The position numbers and the translations under genes are program-made. From assembly GCA_040006675.1 (NCBI GenBank), contig JBDTWM010000136.1, positions 1 to 7,289 of the forward strand: 7,289 bases of DNA, read 5' to 3'. The notes below the pieces were generated by a model. That model was given only the letters and a program-made list of their open reading frames with translations. It ran no database searches and was not told the DNA's origin. The DNA is from Austwickia sp040006675. Lineage in GTDB: Bacteria; Actinomycetota; Actinomycetes; Actinomycetales; Dermatophilaceae. Of the stretch, positions 4,651-7,289 are shown piece by piece; the first letter of the stretch is position 1, and the number at the start of each line of letters is the position of its first letter.

Positions 4651-7289
4651 CTACAGCTTCTCGACCGGCGCGTACCGCAACAGGAGTCGCTTGATCTGCT
4701 CGCCCCCGAAGTCGACGTGCGCGATCGCCTTGTCCCCCTCGCCCTCCACGCGGATCACCGTGCCCATCCCGAAGCTGTCGTGCGTCACGCGATCGCCGGG
4801 GGCCAGCGCGACCACCGGCCGGTTGCCGGGCGAACGCACCCCCGGTCGCCCTGCCAGCGTGGCCACGGCCGGCTCGCGACGAACGCTCACCCCGGAGGCG
4901 TACGAGGCTGAGCTGCGCCCGTCCCCGTCCGCGCAGCGCTCTGAGGGCGAACCGTAGGAGGTCGGCCCGGACCGCTCCCAGGTGAGCAGATGAGCCGGGA
5001 TCTCGTCGAGGAACCGGGACGGCGGCGAGTATTGTGCCTGCCCCCATGTCATCCGGGCCACCGCCCGCGAGAGGAAGAGCCGCTCGCGGGCCCGCGTGAT
5101 CCCCACGTAGGCGAGGCGCCTTTCCTCTTCCAGCTCCTGGGCGTCACCGAGGGAGCGCTGGTGCGGGAACACCCCGTCCTCCAAGCCGACCAAGAACACC
5201 ACGGGGAATTCCAGCCCCTTCGCCGTGTGCAGCGTCATCAGCGTGACCACGCCCTGGTCGCGTTGGCCCTCGCCCGCACCGACCAAGCCCGCGTCGTCCT
5301 CGGGGATCTCGTCGGCGTCCGCGACGAGCGACACTCGCTCCAGGAAATCGTCGAGCGCGCCCGCATCGAACGCCGCGCCGCCCTGCGCGTCCACCGAAGC
5401 GTCCGCCACCCCCGCCTGCACGCGATCCGCGTCGAACTCGCGCGCCACCGCCACCAGCTCGGACAGGTTCTCGATCCGGGTCTCGTCCTGAGGGTCACGA
5501 GAACCGCGCAGCTCCTCCAGGTAACCCGACTGCTCGACCACCGCCTCCGCCAGCTCGGCCACGCCGCCACCCTCGTCGCGCACGCCCGCGAGCCGCTCCA
5601 GCAGCGCCGTGAAGGCACGGATCGCCGTGACCGAACGCGTCGCGATGCCCGGCGCGTCCTCGCAGCGTCCGAGCGCCTCGACGAAGGTGATCCGCTCCCG
5701 GTCGGCGAGCTGCACCACGCAGGCCTGGGCCCGATCGCCGATGCCGCGTTTGGGCACGTTGAGGATGCGCCGCAGGCTCACCGTATCCGCCGGGTTCGCG
5801 ATCACCCGCAGGTAGGCGAGCACGTCCTTGACCTCGCGCCGCTCGTAGAACCGCGTGCCCCCCACCACCTTGTACGGCACGCCCACCCGGACGAGCACCT
5901 CCTCCAGCGCCCGGGACATCGCGTTGGTCCGGTAGAACACCGCCACGTCCCCGTACCGCGTCCCGTGTTCGTCGGCGAGGTCGTCGATCGCCCGGGCCAC
6001 GAACGCCGCCTCGTCATGCCCCGAATCCGCCACGTACCCCACGATCTTCGCCCCGTCGCCGGTGTCGGTCCAGAGCTTCTTGGCCCGTCGCGTCGTGTTC
6101 TTGGCGATCACCGCGTTGGCGGCGGCGAGGATCGTCTGCGTCGAGCGGTAGTTCTGCTCCAGCAGGATCGTCGTCGCGTCCGGGTAGTCCTGCTCGAACT
6201 CGACGATGTTGCGGATACTGGCCCCGCGGAAGGCGTAGATCGACTGATCGGCGTCGCCCACCACGCACAGCTCTCCCGGCGGCACGCGCGCATCGGCGGG
6301 AGAACTGGGCGGGGCGGGCGACGAATCCTCCCCGCTCGGCCGAGCGGGGACGGCGCGTCCCGCCCCGGGACCGACCAATTCGCGCACCAGCACGTACTGC
6401 GCGTGGTTCGTGTCCTGGTACTCGTCGACGAGTACGTGCCGGAACCGCCGCCGGTAGTGCTCGGCCACGTCGGGGAAGGCCTGCAGCACGTTGACGGTCG
6501 TCATGATCAGGTCGTCGAAGTCGAGCGCGTTCGCCTGGCGCAACCGCCGCTGGTACGCCGAGTACGCCTGCGCCAGCATCCGATCCGCGTGGCTACCCTC
6601 CGCGACCCGCGACGCGAAGGTCTCGTCGTCGACCAGCTCGTTCTTCAGGTTCGACACCTGCGCCGACAACGAGCGCGGCGGGTATCGCTTCGGATCCAGA
6701 TCCATGTCGCGAAGCACCATCGCCATGAGCCGCTGGCTGTCCGCCGCGTCGTAGATCGAGAAGCTCGACTTCAGCCCGACGTGGGCGGCCTCCCGGCGCA
6801 GGATCCGCACGCACGCGCTGTGGAACGTGCTCACCCACATCGCCGTCGCGCGCGGGCCGACGAGCGCCCCGACGCGCTCGCGCATCTCGGCGGCCGCCTT
6901 GTTGGTGAACGTGATCGCGAGGATCTGCCCTGGCAGCACCCCGCGGGCGGCCAGCAGGTAGGCGATCCGCTGCGTCAGCACCCGCGTCTTGCCCGACCCC
7001 GCACCCGCGACGATGAGCAGAGGGCCACCTTCGTGGATGACGGCCTTCCGCTGCGGCGGGTTCAGCCCCTCCAGGAGCGCCTCGGGATCCGACGAGGATT
7101 CCCCGCCGCCCCCGCGTTGTCCCGGCCGGTCCACGCCCCAGCCGGGGATGACACCGTTGCCCGACCCACCGGAGCGTCCGCGGCTCCCCGAGGCGCCGCC
7201 CTCATCCTCGTACGGGGTGGGGACGCGTCCGCCCGACGCGGCCGCGCGTGCCCACTGCGGCACCCCCTCGGCGTCCACGTGCGCATCGA
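4651..7289 (-). CDS. pcrA: ATP-dependent DNA helicase PcrA/UvrD1 (superfamily 1A), 5' end probably beyond the window
   Basis: A 3'-5' SF1A helicase for nucleotide excision repair, replication restart and removal of stalled RNA polymerase. Counting from GTG 7278 (875 residues): Q motif L-N-P-P-Q-R at 72-77, Walker A A-G-A-G-S-G-K-T at 91-98, motif Ia F-T-N-K-A-A-A-E-M at 124-132, Walker B D-E-Y-Q-D-T-N at 285-291, motif III G-D-A-D-Q-S-I-Y-A-F-R-G at 341-352, Q-N-Y-R-S-T at 375-380, motif V T-L-H-T-A-K-G-L-E-F near 682-691, and motif VI Y-V-G-I-T-R-A-R-E-R at 724-733. A Tudor-like RNA-polymerase-binding domain ending R-Y-A-P-V-E-K-L occupies about 826-875. All catalytic motifs are intact. Residues 1-66 are a Gly/Ser-rich tail. 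The frame is still open at the right edge, so GTG 7278 may not be the start. A proline-rich insertion at 303-335 is unusual. Confidence 0.96.
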   Translation of the reverse strand, partial: DAHVDAEGVPQWARAAASGGRVPTPYEDEGGASGSRGRSGGSGNGVIPGWGVDRPGQRGGGGESSSDPEALLEGLNPPQRKAVIHEGGPLLIVAGAGSGKTRVLTQRIAYLLAARGVLPGQILAITFTNKAAAEMRERVGALVGPRATAMWVSTFHSACVRILRREAAHVGLKSSFSIYDAADSQRLMAMVLRDMDLDPKRYPPRSLSAQVSNLKNELVDDETFASRVAEGSHADRMLAQAYSAYQRRLRQANALDFDDLIMTTVNVLQAFPDVAEHYRRRFRHVLVDEYQDTNHAQYVLVRELVGPGAGRAVPARPSGEDSSPAPPSSPADARVPPGELCVVGDADQSIYAFRGASIRNIVEFEQDYPDATTILLEQNYRSTQTILAAANAVIAKNTTRRAKKLWTDTGDGAKIVGYVADSGHDEAAFVARAIDDLADEHGTRYGDVAVFYRTNAMSRALEEVLVRVGVPYKVVGGTRFYERREVKDVLAYLRVIANPADTVSLRRILNVPKRGIGDRAQACVVQLADRERITFVEALGRCEDAPGIATRSVTAIRAFTALLERLAGVRDEGGGVAELAEAVVEQSGYLEELRGSRDPQDETRIENLSELVAVAREFDADRVQAGVADASVDAQGGAAFDAGALDDFLERVSLVADADEIPEDDAGLVGAGEGQRDQGVVTLMTLHTAKGLEFPVVFLVGLEDGVFPHQRSLGDAQELEEERRLAYVGITRARERLFLSRAVARMTWGQAQYSPPSRFLDEIPAHLLTWERSGPTSYGSPSERCADGDGRSSASYASGVSVRREPAVATLAGRPGVRSPGNRPVVALAPGDRVTHDSFGMGTVIRVEGEGDKAIAHVDFGGEQIKRLLLRYAPVEKL
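6274..6372 (-). other. In-frame proline/serine-rich insertion in PcrA, with a 22-bp perfect palindrome
   Basis: This segment encodes PcrA residues 303-335 between Walker B and motif III. In homologs as I know them, the helix after D-E-Y-Q-D-T-N runs almost directly into the strand before G-D-x-D-Q-S. Here about 33 residues rich in Pro, Ser, Ala and Gly intervene. Positions 6329-6350 form a perfect 22-bp palindrome (half-site TCCCCGCTCGG), which can fold as a hairpin in either DNA strand or in the mRNA. The reading frame is maintained and motifs on both sides are intact, so the helicase is probably functional, with a surface loop at this point. Confidence 0.7.

Noticed and set aside
4133..5047. 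304-codon open frame on the - strand spanning the end of the M23 gene and of pcrA
   Set aside because: It overlaps two genes with clear catalytic motifs in other frames and shows only Arg/Gly-rich low-complexity translation.
7284..7286. Leftward ATG close to the right edge as the pcrA start
   Set aside because: It is in a different frame from the helicase. The pcrA frame has no start there and remains open to the edge.
1..7289. CRISPR array, tRNA, rRNA, insertion sequence or toxin-antitoxin pair
   Set aside because: No regularly spaced repeats, cloverleaf or transposase motifs were found, and base composition and codon use are uniform across the genes.

Overview
This is a high-GC window with strong G/C bias at third codon positions, GTG starts and actinobacterial-type protein sequences. 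The gene order pcrA/uvrD1 - M23 peptidase - cobalamin-binding protein - sucC - sucD resembles a chromosomal neighbourhood I recall from Streptomyces; mycobacteria have a similar uvrD1 - M23 - sucCD cluster. The organism is very probably an actinobacterium; species cannot be assigned from the sequence. It is a core-genome region: I see no insertion sequence, integrase, tRNA, rRNA or CRISPR array.

Layout. (1) 2-484 (+): C-terminal part of an A24 prepilin peptidase, cut by the left edge. (2) 485-682: convergent gap with a near-perfect 24-bp stem (555-604), a short hairpin just past sucD (653-668) and a 14-bp direct repeat. (3) 683-2763 (-): sucC and sucD, 17 nt apart, the two subunits of succinyl-CoA synthetase. 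(4) 2764-3017: leader/promoter region of sucC. (5) 3018-3419 (-): a free-standing cobalamin-binding small subunit of the IcmB / acyl-CoA mutase type, apparently expressed from a leaderless promoter. (6) 3420-3823: divergent control region with a tandem repeat, two operator-like inverted repeats and a promoter for the peptidase. (7) 3824-4594 (+): secreted M23 endopeptidase. (8) 4651 to the right edge (-): PcrA/UvrD1-type helicase with a C-terminal Tudor-like domain and a proline-rich insertion between motifs II and III.

How the genes relate: SucCD interconverts succinyl-CoA and succinate in the TCA cycle. The B12-binding subunit belongs to enzymes that rearrange acyl-CoA carbon skeletons, so these neighbours are metabolically plausible partners, although the mutase large subunit is not in the window. 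The peptidase (cell-wall remodelling) and the helicase (repair and transcription-coupled processes) are functionally unrelated and appear to be held together by conserved gene order.

No previously undescribed multi-gene system is evident. The most unusual details are a 22-bp perfect palindrome inside the in-frame PcrA insertion, the strand-asymmetric bidirectional terminator, and the regulatory architecture of the divergent region at 3420-3823.
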